From: Paenibacillus sp. UNC451MF
GTDB lineage: Bacteria; Bacillota; Bacilli; Paenibacillales; NBRC-103111
Reading direction: 5' to 3'
Assembly (NCBI RefSeq): GCF_000686845.1
Contig: NZ_KK366025.1
Coordinates: 165,395 to 229,394 of the forward strand
Length of the DNA stretch: 64,000 nucleotides
Shown here piece after piece: positions 53,827 through 62,481 of this stretch. Each line of letters starts with the position of its first letter. Positions within the stretch are counted from its first letter, which is position 1. The translations under genes and the position numbers were made by a program. The notes below the pieces were generated by a model, which had not been told where the DNA came from, made no database searches, and saw only the letters and a list, made by a program, of their open reading frames with translations.

Positions 53827-54912
53827 TTATTCGTCTCCTTCCTTGCTGCTGTCTTTATGCTTTTGAAAAGCTGTCACGCCTGCATGCACGGCTATCCCAA
53901 CAGCTGCGGCACCGACAATACCCGCGCCGACCATCTCTGGATTTATCGTCGTTTGCGTGGCGGGGATTTCGGCCATCCGCGTATAGAACGGGCCGTTGTC
54001 CCAAAAATTACTTTCTGAGCAGCCGATACACGGATTCCCTGATTGAATCGGATAGCTGACACCGCCGTTCCACCGCATTTCGGCACAGGAATTGTACGTG
54101 GTTGGCCCTTTGCAGCCCATCTTGTACAGACAGTAGCCCTGCTTCGCCCCTTCGTCGTCGAATGACTCAGCAAAAAGACCCGCATCGAAATAGGCTCGGC
54201 GGTTGCATTTATCATGAACACGATGTCGATAAAAAGCTTTGGGTCGTCCATGGTGGTCCAACTCGGGAATCGTACCAAAAGTAATCAAGTGCGCGATAAC
54301 ACCCGTCATGACTTCGGCAATCGGTGGACAGCCCGGAACGCGAACGATCGGCTTATCTTTGATCAAGTCCGTTATTGGCTTGGCGCCTGTCGGATTGGGA
54401 TAAGCTGCGGGAATCCCTCCCCAAGACGAACAGCTGCCATAGGCAAGAATAGCTTTTGCGTGCTTCGCACTTTCCAGCAGTGTCTGCTTTGCCGAGACGC
54501 CTCCAATCATTAAATACTCGTCATGAATCGGTATGCTGCCTTCAACGGCAAGAACGTATTCGCCTGGATAATTCTCGATGACATGCTTCCTGGCTTCCTC
54601 GATCTGATGACCGGATGCGGCTGACAACGCTTCGGTGTACTCAAGGGAAATCATATCGAATAGAACGCTTTCAATCTTGGGATGGGAAGACCGGATGAAG
54701 GATTCGGAGCAGCCCGTGCAATCTTGTAATTGCAGCCAGATGACTGGTACTCTCTTGCTGACTTCCATTGCCTTAACAACGGTATTGTTTTGGGAGTAAT
54801 CCAAGCCCATCGAGGCGGTCAGGACCGCGCACATTTTAACAAATTCACGTCGGGTGAAGTTGCGTCTTAATACGGATTGATAGATCGTTTCTGTGTCCTT
54901 TTTCATACCCAA
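53827..54912 (-). CDS. hyaA: [NiFe]-hydrogenase small subunit HyaA-type, Tat-exported
   Basis: A 361-residue Fe-S subunit. The Tat signal has TRREFVKM (twin Arg 21-22). Proximal cluster ligands lie in DCTGCSESF (Cys65, Cys68), GSCSSWGG and PGCPP. The distal cluster uses HDKC and the following cysteines (GYCLYKMGC), and the medial cluster uses NSC and NPCIGC. A hydrophobic C-terminal anchor lies near residues 328-346. The two extra proximal cysteines of oxygen-tolerant enzymes are glycines here. TTG 54912 is favoured because GAGGGG lies eight bases upstream; ATG 54906 is the alternative. First gene of the operon. Confidence 0.96.
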   Translation of the reverse strand: MGMKKDTETIYQSVLRRNFTRREFVKMCAVLTASMGLDYSQNNTVVKAMEVSKRVPVIWLQLQDCTGCSESFIRSSHPKIESVLFDMISLEYTEALSAASGHQIEEARKHVIENYPGEYVLAVEGSIPIHDEYLMIGGVSAKQTLLESAKHAKAILAYGSCSSWGGIPAAYPNPTGAKPITDLIKDKPIVRVPGCPPIAEVMTGVIAHLITFGTIPELDHHGRPKAFYRHRVHDKCNRRAYFDAGLFAESFDDEGAKQGYCLYKMGCKGPTTYNSCAEMRWNGGVSYPIQSGNPCIGCSESNFWDNGPFYTRMAEIPATQTTINPEMVGAGIVGAAAVGIAVHAGVTAFQKHKDSSKEGDE

Positions 54913-54959
54913 TTCGATGTCCCCTCATTCCAGTATTGACCTCAATTAACAATATCTTC

Positions 54960-54986
54960 ATCATACTCTCTTTCGTGCGACTGCAA
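54960..54986 (-). promoter_or_regulatory. Predicted promoter of the hydrogenase operon
   Basis: The minus-strand -10 is TATGAT (54965-54960), with a weak -35, TTGCAG (54986-54981), 15 bases away. The short spacer suits an activator-dependent promoter. Expected transcription start is near 54953, 41 bases before the hyaA TTG. Confidence 0.55.
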
Positions 54987-55002
54987 TGTGATAATCATCA
55001 CA
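54987..55002. promoter_or_regulatory. Fnr-type binding site
   Basis: TGTGATAATCATCACA is a perfect palindrome and a perfect match to TGTGA-N6-TCACA, the site of Bacillus Fnr and related Crp/Fnr regulators. Its centre lies 41.5 bases upstream of the predicted start near 54953. That is the classic activating position. Confidence 0.75.
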
Positions 55003-55084
55003 GGGGATAACAAAAATAGCGTATAAATTTATAATGTAAAATCGATTAGCGTTTTTCTTGAAGAGTTTGTAAACCATGAAAACA

Positions 55085-55109
55085 GCAAAAAGACTGCCAT
55101 TTGGCAGCC
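55085..55109 (-). terminator. Terminator of the apgM/transporter operon
   Basis: On the minus strand CTGCC and GGCAG (55107-55103 with 55098-55094) pair around a short AT loop, followed by TCTTTTTGC. It begins 58 bases after the stop of the phosphoglycerate mutase gene. Confidence 0.7.
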
Positions 55110-55166
55110 TTCTATCATTTCATTAATTTTCAAAAGTGTAAAAACCGAGGGTTATCAAGCGTCTGT

Positions 55167-56405
55167 TCAATTCCCTTGCTTCTTCACAATTCCCATCAGA
55201 CCATGCAGCGTTCGAACAAAATCCGTTCCGGTTAAACGCCCCAATCCCCCGTAAGCACATTCCATTTCATTGTATTCCATAACCCGATCTTTACGGATAC
55301 TTGGTCCATAAATAAGGATAGGTACCGGGTCACCCGTGTGTTCCCCTATTTCGCAAGGTGTGGAATGATCGGCAGCCAGTGCCAGATACGTATCCTCAGG
55401 CAGCCTTTGCAAAATCACCCCAACCATCCGATCAAATAGCTCGATAGCTTTTGCTTTCTCAAATGGCAAGTTGTCATGTCCCTTCACATCAGGTGCTTTC
55501 ATATGCACATAGACCATATCTTGGTTAGCTATTTCCTCGATTGCCCATTTAGCTTTTAATTGTATATTCGTATCGATATTCCCCGTCATGCTGCTATCCG
55601 TCATCGTACGGAAGCCTGCTAATTGAGCCACACCTAGAACCGTGCTTTCCCCGGCAATACAGCTCCCTTGAATCTGAAGCTTATTAGTGATAGGGTCGAT
55701 CTCCGTCATACGTCCAGCTCCACGGGTCAGCAGAAAGTTCGCAGGCCTCTTCCCCTGTACAGCGCGCTCTGCATTGACCGGATGAACGGATAAAATGTCA
55801 TGAGCCATTCGAAGGAATCGATTTAATACAGCAGCCGTTCTCTCAGCCTCTTCCGATTGATCCAGCGGTTGTACCTCATGATATGGCATTCCATCATTAG
55901 GAGCCTTGGGGTCAGAATCGCTGACCTTATCGCTTAGCCCTTCTCCCCGCATAATCAGAACCGCTCGATGCTCTGTAGCCGCTTTTACATAAAAAACAAT
56001 CCCATCGATTTCTATGCCGCTTACAGCAGCAGCTAATTGATCTGCCCCCTCTCTTATCCGTCCAGCCCGGCGGTCGATGACGATACCGTTCTCATCCACC
56101 ATAGCCCAATTACACCGAAACACAACGTCGCCTGGCTTAATGCTCATTCCAATTCCTAATGCTTCAATTGGCCCGCGCCCCGGATAATGCTCCGGCTGGT
56201 ATCCAAATAAAATGAGATGTCCCATATCGGTGCCTACTGGAATTCCTGGAGCTATTAAATCCATTATTCCCGTAGTTCCTCTTGCTGCCAACCAATCCAA
56301 ATTGGGTGTTTGGGCATACTCCAAAGGTGTTTTATGATCTTGTAAAGGATGAGGACGATCCCCTAATCCGTCTGCAATGGCCAATATAACTTTTCTTTTC
56401 AGCAT
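55167..56405 (-). CDS. ApgM-type cofactor-independent phosphoglycerate mutase-like protein
   Basis: A 412-residue member of the archaeal-type 2,3-bisphosphoglycerate-independent phosphoglycerate mutase family, in the alkaline phosphatase superfamily. Metal-binding motifs are visible: AIADGLGD at the start, KAPDVKGHDN, and ALAADHSTPCEIGEHTGDPV near the end. At the nucleophile position it has VGTDMGHLILFGYQP, so Thr59 replaces the Ser normally found before the Asp. CGGAGG precedes ATG 56405. It is cotranscribed with a DASS anion transporter, which is unusual for a glycolytic enzyme. It may act on a related phospho- or organic acid rather than 3-phosphoglycerate. Confidence 0.8.
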   Translation of the reverse strand: MLKRKVILAIADGLGDRPHPLQDHKTPLEYAQTPNLDWLAARGTTGIMDLIAPGIPVGTDMGHLILFGYQPEHYPGRGPIEALGIGMSIKPGDVVFRCNWAMVDENGIVIDRRAGRIREGADQLAAAVSGIEIDGIVFYVKAATEHRAVLIMRGEGLSDKVSDSDPKAPNDGMPYHEVQPLDQSEEAERTAAVLNRFLRMAHDILSVHPVNAERAVQGKRPANFLLTRGAGRMTEIDPITNKLQIQGSCIAGESTVLGVAQLAGFRTMTDSSMTGNIDTNIQLKAKWAIEEIANQDMVYVHMKAPDVKGHDNLPFEKAKAIELFDRMVGVILQRLPEDTYLALAADHSTPCEIGEHTGDPVPILIYGPSIRKDRVMEYNEMECAYGGLGRLTGTDFVRTLHGLMGIVKKQGN

Positions 56406-56423
56406 GGTTTCCTCCGAATATGT

Positions 56424-57911
56424 TTATAATCCCAGCAGCTTAAACCAGGTAAAAATGGATAAACTGATCACGCTTGCGCCAATAAAACAAGTCACAATTG
56501 CATACTTCACTTGATCCAACACGGAAAAATATCCGGTTCCAAAATAAATCGTATTGACCTTCGAATGCGGCGGAAGCGTTATAGTGTAAGTCATCGTCAT
56601 AGCAGCAGCTAATGCCAGAGGAACTGGGTCCATGCCTAATGACTTGGCCAATGCAATGAACGCCGGGATTAAAATCGTGACACGCACGGTTTTGCTCGTG
56701 AAGATGAGATGGCTGTACGTGCTCAGGAACACAACTACCACATAAACCAAGGCATGATTCATATGCTCCAGTCCGAGGAAGCTCACGACATTTTTAATAA
56801 TCCATTCCGCGCCCTTCGACTTATCCAATGCATTGCCAACGGCGTACGCGCCTGCAGCGAATATCATGAGTTCCCACTTGATGTTTGCTTCCTTCCAGGT
56901 CAGCACTCCTATCCTCGGCAGCAAACAAAAGAGCGCTGCAAGAACCGCTGTCTGTTCAGTACTGATTGCAAAACCGAACCAGCCCTTCTGATAATCCCCA
57001 GTGGCCCACAGGATAACGGTACCAACAAAGATGATTAACGCCTTCTTTTCATTTAAAGAGAACGATCCTAGCTTCTTCAATTCATCCTTCAGCGTGTCCA
57101 TCGCATTCTGAAAATTGGCCTCACCCTTTATAGAAAAAAGCTTTAGACCTATGAAAAATGTCAGAAGCATCGTAATGATCGCCGTAGGCATAGAAGCCAA
57201 CAACCAATCGATGTAGCCGATACTTCCTCCCGCTTGTTCATTGATAAATCCAACGGCAATGATATTTCCCGAGGTAGCGGTCGTAATGCCTGAAGTAGCA
57301 ACCGCATCGGCTTGAACACCTTGAAGCATCATTACTTTCCCTAGATTGCTTTTACCGGGTACGGCTTTATACACTTCCAGTAAAATCAAGCATATAGGTA
57401 CCATTAATGTAGCTCTGGCAGTTGTCGATGGTACGAAAAAGGCAAGGACAAAATTAATAATGATAAGCACGAGCAGCGTCTTTTTCGGTGTTTTCCCGAA
57501 GGATGTGACCATCCACAAGGCGAATCTTCTTCCCAAATTAGACTTCATCATAGCCGAAGTGAGAATAAATGCTGCAATCATTAACCAAATCACGTCGAAG
57601 CCTAAAGTGCCGAACGCTACATCCTGATCTTTAACCGCTCCAACTAAAGGAAGCAGCAGAATGGCAATCATAGATGTTAAATATATGGGTATAGGTGTGG
57701 TAATCCAGAGAATGAGGGACCCTGTAAATATAGCAATGGATTTTTGTGCTTCTACGCTTAACCCTGCGGGGGTTGGCATGAAGAATAATACTAGGGCAAC
57801 AATAACAGCAAGGGGGACTCCCCACCTTTTCATCCCCTCTTCGAGTCTGCTTTTCTTTTCAAGAGGCGGCTCCTTGCCATTCCTCTCTAACGGTGCCAAG
57901 TCATTAGCCAT
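56424..57911 (-). CDS. DASS-family (SLC13-like) anion symporter
   Basis: A 495-residue membrane protein of the divalent anion:sodium symporter family (CitT/SdcS-like), with about 12 hydrophobic segments. It has ITTATSGNIIAVGF and LIFTSKTVRVTILIPAF in the two repeat halves, and YTITLPPHSKVNTIYFGTGYF near the C-terminus. Typical substrates are di- and tricarboxylates, sulfate or sulfonated acids. GAGGAG precedes ATG 57911. It is the first gene of an operon with the ApgM-like gene and is divergent from a LysR gene that probably controls it. Confidence 0.88.
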   Translation of the reverse strand: MANDLAPLERNGKEPPLEKKSRLEEGMKRWGVPLAVIVALVLFFMPTPAGLSVEAQKSIAIFTGSLILWITTPIPIYLTSMIAILLLPLVGAVKDQDVAFGTLGFDVIWLMIAAFILTSAMMKSNLGRRFALWMVTSFGKTPKKTLLVLIIINFVLAFFVPSTTARATLMVPICLILLEVYKAVPGKSNLGKVMMLQGVQADAVATSGITTATSGNIIAVGFINEQAGGSIGYIDWLLASMPTAIITMLLTFFIGLKLFSIKGEANFQNAMDTLKDELKKLGSFSLNEKKALIIFVGTVILWATGDYQKGWFGFAISTEQTAVLAALFCLLPRIGVLTWKEANIKWELMIFAAGAYAVGNALDKSKGAEWIIKNVVSFLGLEHMNHALVYVVVVFLSTYSHLIFTSKTVRVTILIPAFIALAKSLGMDPVPLALAAAMTMTYTITLPPHSKVNTIYFGTGYFSVLDQVKYAIVTCFIGASVISLSIFTWFKLLGL

Positions 57912-57997
57912 CGATCATTCTCCTCATGGTTTATAATGTTATCGCTTTCAATTGATTGCAATTTCATTATATTTGCCGTATTGTTATTATACAATTT

Positions 57998-58015
57998 GAT
58001 TATTTTTGAATAATC
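57998..58015. promoter_or_regulatory. Inverted repeat, candidate LysR operator
   Basis: GATTATT (57998-58004) and AATAATC (58009-58015) form a perfect seven-base inverted repeat with a TTTG spacer. It contains the T-N11-A pattern expected for LysR regulators and lies between the divergent transporter and LysR genes. Confidence 0.5.
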
Positions 58016-58061
58016 ATAACGTTTCCTTATAGTAAATTCATTTAAAAAGGTGTGTTCCAAG

Positions 58062-58958
58062 TTGAACGTTAATAAATTGCAGACCTTTATAACTCTTTCA
58101 GAATGCCTTAATTTTACCGAAGCAGCGGAACAGCTCTATTGCTCTCAACCCTCTGTAAGCATGCAAATCCAAAGCATTGAAGAGGAATTGGGAGTTCCCC
58201 TTTTTGACCGAATCGGAAAAAAGCTATACTTAACGAAGCAAGGTGAGCATTTCAAACCGTATGCGGAACAGATTATCAATCTGCTTCACTCGGCTAAGGA
58301 CCATATCAGACAGCTGGAGGATTTATCTTATGGAACTTTATCCTTCGGAGCAAGTAATTTTGTTGGAGTTTACTTACTCCCCCGACTATTAAGGGAATAC
58401 TCAACGAAATTTCCAAACATAAAAATCAATATGAACATAACGTCATCCAATCACTTGATTCACATGTTGGACTCCAACAAGGTTGAGTTCCTGATTTTAT
58501 CGGATCGAGTTAACCTGGATGAATCTCGTTATCAGCGAACGACCTTTTATGAGGATGAACTGGTTCTTATCGTGAATCCGTCACACCCACTAGCACAAAA
58601 GGATGAGTGTACGCTGGATGATATAGTCAACGAAACCTTTATATTAAAGCCTGAGAAATCAGCCACACGCAGCTATTTGGATGAACAATTCAGAATGAAC
58701 GGATTTGTCCCGTCCAACTATATGGAAATTAGCAATCTCGAAGGGATCAAGCAGGGGGTTATATATGAACTGGGTGTCTCCATCGTTTCCAGATTTGCCA
58801 TTCAGCAGGAAATAAATAGCGGGTTGCTCGTTAAGGTACCTATCAAAGAAATTCAATTTATTAGGGGAATCAGCTATGTTCATCACCGCAATAAGCATCT
58901 TTCACCGGCAGCCAAGCAATTCCTTCCTTTATTGAGCCAGAAGGTGCAGCCCGTTTAG
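58062..58958 (+). CDS. LysR-family transcriptional regulator
   Basis: A 298-residue LysR regulator. The N-terminal helix-turn-helix reads LNFTEAAEQLYCSQPSVSMQIQ, then EEELGVPLFDRIGKKLYLT, followed by the co-inducer domain (LSFGASNFVGVYLLPRLL; VLIVNPSHPLAQ-like LVLIVNPSHPLAQ). TTG 58062 is the likely start, since AGGTG lies nine bases upstream and the protein then begins MNVNKLQTFI as is normal for the family; GTG 58050 overlaps that site. It probably controls the divergent DASS/ApgM operon in response to its substrate. Confidence 0.9.
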   Translation: MNVNKLQTFITLSECLNFTEAAEQLYCSQPSVSMQIQSIEEELGVPLFDRIGKKLYLTKQGEHFKPYAEQIINLLHSAKDHIRQLEDLSYGTLSFGASNFVGVYLLPRLLREYSTKFPNIKINMNITSSNHLIHMLDSNKVEFLILSDRVNLDESRYQRTTFYEDELVLIVNPSHPLAQKDECTLDDIVNETFILKPEKSATRSYLDEQFRMNGFVPSNYMEISNLEGIKQGVIYELGVSIVSRFAIQQEINSGLLVKVPIKEIQFIRGISYVHHRNKHLSPAAKQFLPLLSQKVQPV

Positions 58959-58964
58959 GTTAAC

Positions 58965-59009
58965 AAAAGAAACTCAATTCCACTTTACAAGTGAAATTGA
59001 GTTTCTTTT
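58965..59009. terminator. Bidirectional terminator between LysR and AraC-type genes
   Basis: AAAAGAAACTCAATT with CACTT pairs with AAGTG and AATTGAGTTTCTTTT, giving a long stem with a TAC loop and one mismatch. It has T runs on both strands, between convergent genes. Confidence 0.85.
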
Positions 59010-59088
59010 CGTCGGACTGTGGCCTGCTCTACAAGTATGAATGAAGTACATTACCTAAATCTCTCGCTCATCCCTGCCTAAGGCTACC

Positions 59089-60681
59089 TTAAATAACATT
59101 TCGATCATGAGAATATGCGGCCAGCAAATAGTCGATAATCTGGTTCTGTCCAGTAGGCGACCAGCTCATGCCAATCCAATTTGGGGTGAATCGAATCTGA
59201 CGGTTGCGTACGGCCTTCATCGTGCTCCATCCTTCGCTTGCCAACAGGGCAGCGAAATTTGCCTCATCTTCGGGTTGAGTGTGATGCTTATAAATCAACA
59301 GGTGGTCAGTTTCAAAAGGCGGCATATTGCCGAGCATATACTCCTTGCTTCTCTCATGCTGCGGCACGCAGCTTCCCGGCTTCAGGCCAAGCTCCTTATA
59401 GAGCAAGTGATTCAAGGGATGATCGGTCATGCCGTAAACGCGGAATTTGCCATAATAAAAGCGCATGATGGATAGCGTCTCATTTCCGATCAGCTGGGAC
59501 AGCACTTCTCGAGCATAATTTACCTTTAGCTCCATCTGATCAAAATTATGCTGTGCTTCTTTCTCCCTGCCTACAAGCTCGGCAATTCTCCAATGATTTT
59601 GGCGCCAGTCCATCGTGAAGTCCAGGCAAATCGTCGGAGCAATATCCTTTAAACGGTCGTAGAAAGGCAAATGCCGATAGTCGGACAAAATCATGTCAGG
59701 CTGCGCTTCCCGCAAAGCATCCAGCTGTACCTGGACGAATCTTTGTTGCTCTTCCGCATTCAGTTGTTCAATAGTATATCCATTCATTTCATACAAGGCA
59801 TCGGTTCCCAAGGTGCGGAGATTTTCCTGGTATCTATAGCAGGATGCCACACCCACTCTCAGCTGTTTGCGTTTCATATAAATGGTTGGGGATAGACCGA
59901 TGGTTCTTTTGAACATACGGCTAAAATAAAATTCATTCCCGAAGCCGACGGATTCGGAAACTTCTTGGATCGAGCAATCCTGCTTCAAAAACTCCTTAGA
60001 GCTTTCAATCCGAATTTGATTCAAGTATTGGACCGGCGTGACACCCTTAGCCTTCTTGAAGCTTCTGGAATAGGACGTCTCGGTTAAACCAGCAATATCC
60101 GCTAAAGTATCCAGCTTAATTTTCTCGGAATAATGCTTATACATATACCCGATGCTCTCATCGATTCCATTGCTCGATTGTTCTGCTCCCACTTGCCCCG
60201 GCAATTCCTGAAGCAGGTCTTGGATGAATCTTTGGAAAAGTTGTTGTACATCAGAAGCAGATAACGACTGCTCCTTACTGGCAGCATACAACCGCTCTAC
60301 TTGTTCAAGCCATACTTTTATATGCTGAAAAGGCAGCTTCCCCGTAGGGAATAAGTTTTCCTTATCATTCGAACCATTGCATGACCATTTGCCTTTCTTC
60401 CTAGTAACCGTTACAGGACGCAGCATAAGCAAATAGTAGTCCACATAATCAGACTCCAGCATGACTTCAATCTCGGTCGAAGGCTTCAAATAAAATATTT
60501 GATTAGGACCTAAGGGGACCATTTGATTCTGAATCCGCACCAATCCCTTACCACCGGTCACTATGCATAATAGATCAGAAGGAATCTTTGGAAACTGTAG
60601 GGTATGGTACTTACGGTACCGTCGTTTATGAATAGAGGAGAGGAAAATCAGGGGATATTGTAAATTCGACATCTGCAGCAT
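59089..60681 (-). CDS. Btr-like AraC regulator fused to siderophore-binding domain
   Basis: A 530-residue fusion with the layout of Bacillus subtilis Btr. It has an N-terminal cupin-like region, an AraC double helix-turn-helix near residues 195-285 (IKLDTLADIAGLTETSYSRS; IQEVSESVGFGNEFYFSRMF), and a C-terminal FhuD/FeuA-like binding domain from about 290 (GVASCYRYQENLRTLGTDAL; QPDMILSDYRHLPFYDRL). Btr binds an iron-siderophore and activates its uptake genes. The importer genes lie just upstream here, with a nitroreductase between. ATG 60681 follows AAGGTG. A Fur-like box stands 26 bases upstream, so it should be induced when iron is low. The siderophore is unknown. Confidence 0.88.
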   Translation of the reverse strand: MLQMSNLQYPLIFLSSIHKRRYRKYHTLQFPKIPSDLLCIVTGGKGLVRIQNQMVPLGPNQIFYLKPSTEIEVMLESDYVDYYLLMLRPVTVTRKKGKWSCNGSNDKENLFPTGKLPFQHIKVWLEQVERLYAASKEQSLSASDVQQLFQRFIQDLLQELPGQVGAEQSSNGIDESIGYMYKHYSEKIKLDTLADIAGLTETSYSRSFKKAKGVTPVQYLNQIRIESSKEFLKQDCSIQEVSESVGFGNEFYFSRMFKRTIGLSPTIYMKRKQLRVGVASCYRYQENLRTLGTDALYEMNGYTIEQLNAEEQQRFVQVQLDALREAQPDMILSDYRHLPFYDRLKDIAPTICLDFTMDWRQNHWRIAELVGREKEAQHNFDQMELKVNYAREVLSQLIGNETLSIMRFYYGKFRVYGMTDHPLNHLLYKELGLKPGSCVPQHERSKEYMLGNMPPFETDHLLIYKHHTQPEDEANFAALLASEGWSTMKAVRNRQIRFTPNWIGMSWSPTGQNQIIDYLLAAYSHDRNVI

Positions 60682-60706
60682 CACACTTCACCTTCTCCAA
60701 CAGCAT

Positions 60707-60721
60707 TGAGAATCATTATCA
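60707..60721 (-). promoter_or_regulatory. Fur box
   Basis: The minus strand reads TGATAATGATTCTCA, one mismatch from the Bacillus 7-1-7 Fur box TGATAATNATTATCA. It lies 26 bases upstream of the Btr-like gene. Confidence 0.7.
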
Positions 60722-60783
60722 CCTATTGTAGTATAGATGGTTTTTCTGCTGTTGGGAAGGGTTATTCAAGTGCTTTTTTAACT

Positions 60784-61362
60784 TTACATATGTTCTATAA
60801 TAGTCAATCGTTCTTCAGCTAAAGTGCGCGGCCTTGCAGGTGGAATGATTTCTGGATATCCAACGTGAAGCACACCAGCAATTTTCTCACCCGGCTGCAT
60901 TCCGATCGTCTTCCTAAATTTAGGATCGTAACCATAATTATTCGTTTTCCAGACGACACCAAGTCCCCGCTCCCATGCTGCAAGCTGGAAGTTCTGAATC
61001 AGGCTGCAGACAGCCGCATAATCCTCATCCCATACTTTTTGCCTGGGATCCTCTTGCATGACAATAACGAGATGCGCCGGAACCTGCATGAAATACTCCA
61101 TTTTCTTATTTCCATGCTTCTCCCGGTCCTCTGCCGAATAGGTCTGCACCATCGCTTGGGCAAGCTTAGCTCTCCCTTCACCCTGAAACAGAATGAACCT
61201 CCAAGGCTCTCTGTGTCCATGGTTCGGTGCCCACACCGCTATATTCAGCAGTTCCTTCAGAAGCTCGGTGGAGACCGCATCACTCTTGAATAATCTAACG
61301 GTTCTTCTTTGCTTAATCAGTTCCGCCACACTTCCTGCTGGCTTCGTATCTGTCTTTGTCAT
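60784..61362 (-). CDS. Nitroreductase-family flavoprotein
   Basis: A 192-residue FMN-dependent nitroreductase-like protein: IKQRRTVRLF at the start (phosphate-binding Arg-rich motif), AVWAPNHGHREPWRFILF, YAAVCSLIQNFQLAAWERGLG and VLHVGYPE. It would reduce a nitro or quinone compound with NAD(P)H. AAGGAGG precedes ATG 61362. It lies between the permease genes and the Btr-like gene, all minus strand. Help with reductive release of iron is possible but only inferred from position. Confidence 0.88.
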   Translation of the reverse strand: MTKTDTKPAGSVAELIKQRRTVRLFKSDAVSTELLKELLNIAVWAPNHGHREPWRFILFQGEGRAKLAQAMVQTYSAEDREKHGNKKMEYFMQVPAHLVIVMQEDPRQKVWDEDYAAVCSLIQNFQLAAWERGLGVVWKTNNYGYDPKFRKTIGMQPGEKIAGVLHVGYPEIIPPARPRTLAEERLTIIEHM

Positions 61363-61437
61363 ACTTGTAAAACCTCCTTGTTCTCCATTGCATGCTTTAA
61401 AACTAGATCGTACTCCAGCTGTCGTCTCTTGCCCTTC

Positions 61438-62481
61438 CTATCTTGAGTTCCGTCTTGCGTATAATAAATAGATAAAAAATGGGGCTCCTACAGCGGAAGT
61501 AAATACACCAACAGGGACATCCAGCGGTAGAAAAAAGGTTCTCCCTACAAGATCCGCCAGCATTACGATAGCGCCTCCCAACAAAGCGGAGACTGGCAGC
61601 ACATTCTCGAAGCTAGAGCCGACCAGCTTGCGCGCCATGTGCGGTGCGATGAGTCCAACGAATCCGATGCCGCCGGCAACAGCAACGGCTGAGGCGGAGA
61701 GTGCGACGCTGACAAGCAGCAGAAGAAGCCGATTCAGCTCAACTGAGCTTCCTGCCCCGGCCGAAATGTCATCCCCAAGCTGTCCAATATTGACATGGCG
61801 AGCGAGCAAGAAGGAAAGCGGAAGCAATATGATCGTCCACGGTAATATTGTCAGGACGTTCTCCCAATTGGTGGCATAAACTGAACCAGTTAGCCATAAA
61901 TACGCTTGGCCTGCATCGTTCTTAGGACTGAACATGATCATCATCGTGGTTGCCGCAGACATAAGTGAGGACATGCCGACACCGACCAAAATAAGCCGAA
62001 ACGGGGTTATGCCGCGTTTCCATGCTAGCAAGTACAATACTATGGAGACGACGGTGCCTCCCAGTATAGCTGTAAATGGCAGAAAGCGAATGCTCACGCC
62101 GCCGGCGAAATAAGTAAGAAAGCCTACAGCTGCAACAGATGCTCCGCCCGTCACTCCCATGATATCCGGAGAGGCGAGCGGATTACGGACGATGCCCTGC
62201 AGCATCGCTCCTGACGCAGCAAGCGATGCTCCTGCCAGTAAGGCAACAATAATTCGCGGAAGCCTCAGCTTCTGTATGACCATCGAATAGTCGTCCGAAC
62301 CAGCTCCAATAATGCCAAGGATGGCATTCCACGGAGAAATATACAGTTCTCCCATCCCGGTGCTAAGGATCACAATAAGCAAACATGTTAATAGAAGCCC
62401 TAGCGAAACCCACAACGTTTTCTTGTGCATAAGAATGGACAGACTGCCTTGCTTTGAGCGAAAAGGGACATATTGTTTCAT
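61438..62481 (-). CDS. FecCD-family iron-siderophore ABC permease (second)
   Basis: A 347-residue FecCD permease with about ten transmembrane helices, equivalent to FeuC-type subunits. It has KLRLPRIIVALLAGASLAAS, GAMLQGIVRNPLASPDIMGV, GFVGLIAPHMARKLVG and RTFFLPLDVPVGVFTSAVGA. ATG 62481 overlaps the preceding gene by four bases (ATGA). The reading that extends to 62646 would overlap it by 169 bases and gives an unrelated N-terminus, so it is rejected. Confidence 0.92.
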   Translation of the reverse strand: MKQYVPFRSKQGSLSILMHKKTLWVSLGLLLTCLLIVILSTGMGELYISPWNAILGIIGAGSDDYSMVIQKLRLPRIIVALLAGASLAASGAMLQGIVRNPLASPDIMGVTGGASVAAVGFLTYFAGGVSIRFLPFTAILGGTVVSIVLYLLAWKRGITPFRLILVGVGMSSLMSAATTMMIMFSPKNDAGQAYLWLTGSVYATNWENVLTILPWTIILLPLSFLLARHVNIGQLGDDISAGAGSSVELNRLLLLLVSVALSASAVAVAGGIGFVGLIAPHMARKLVGSSFENVLPVSALLGGAIVMLADLVGRTFFLPLDVPVGVFTSAVGAPFFIYLLYARRNSR

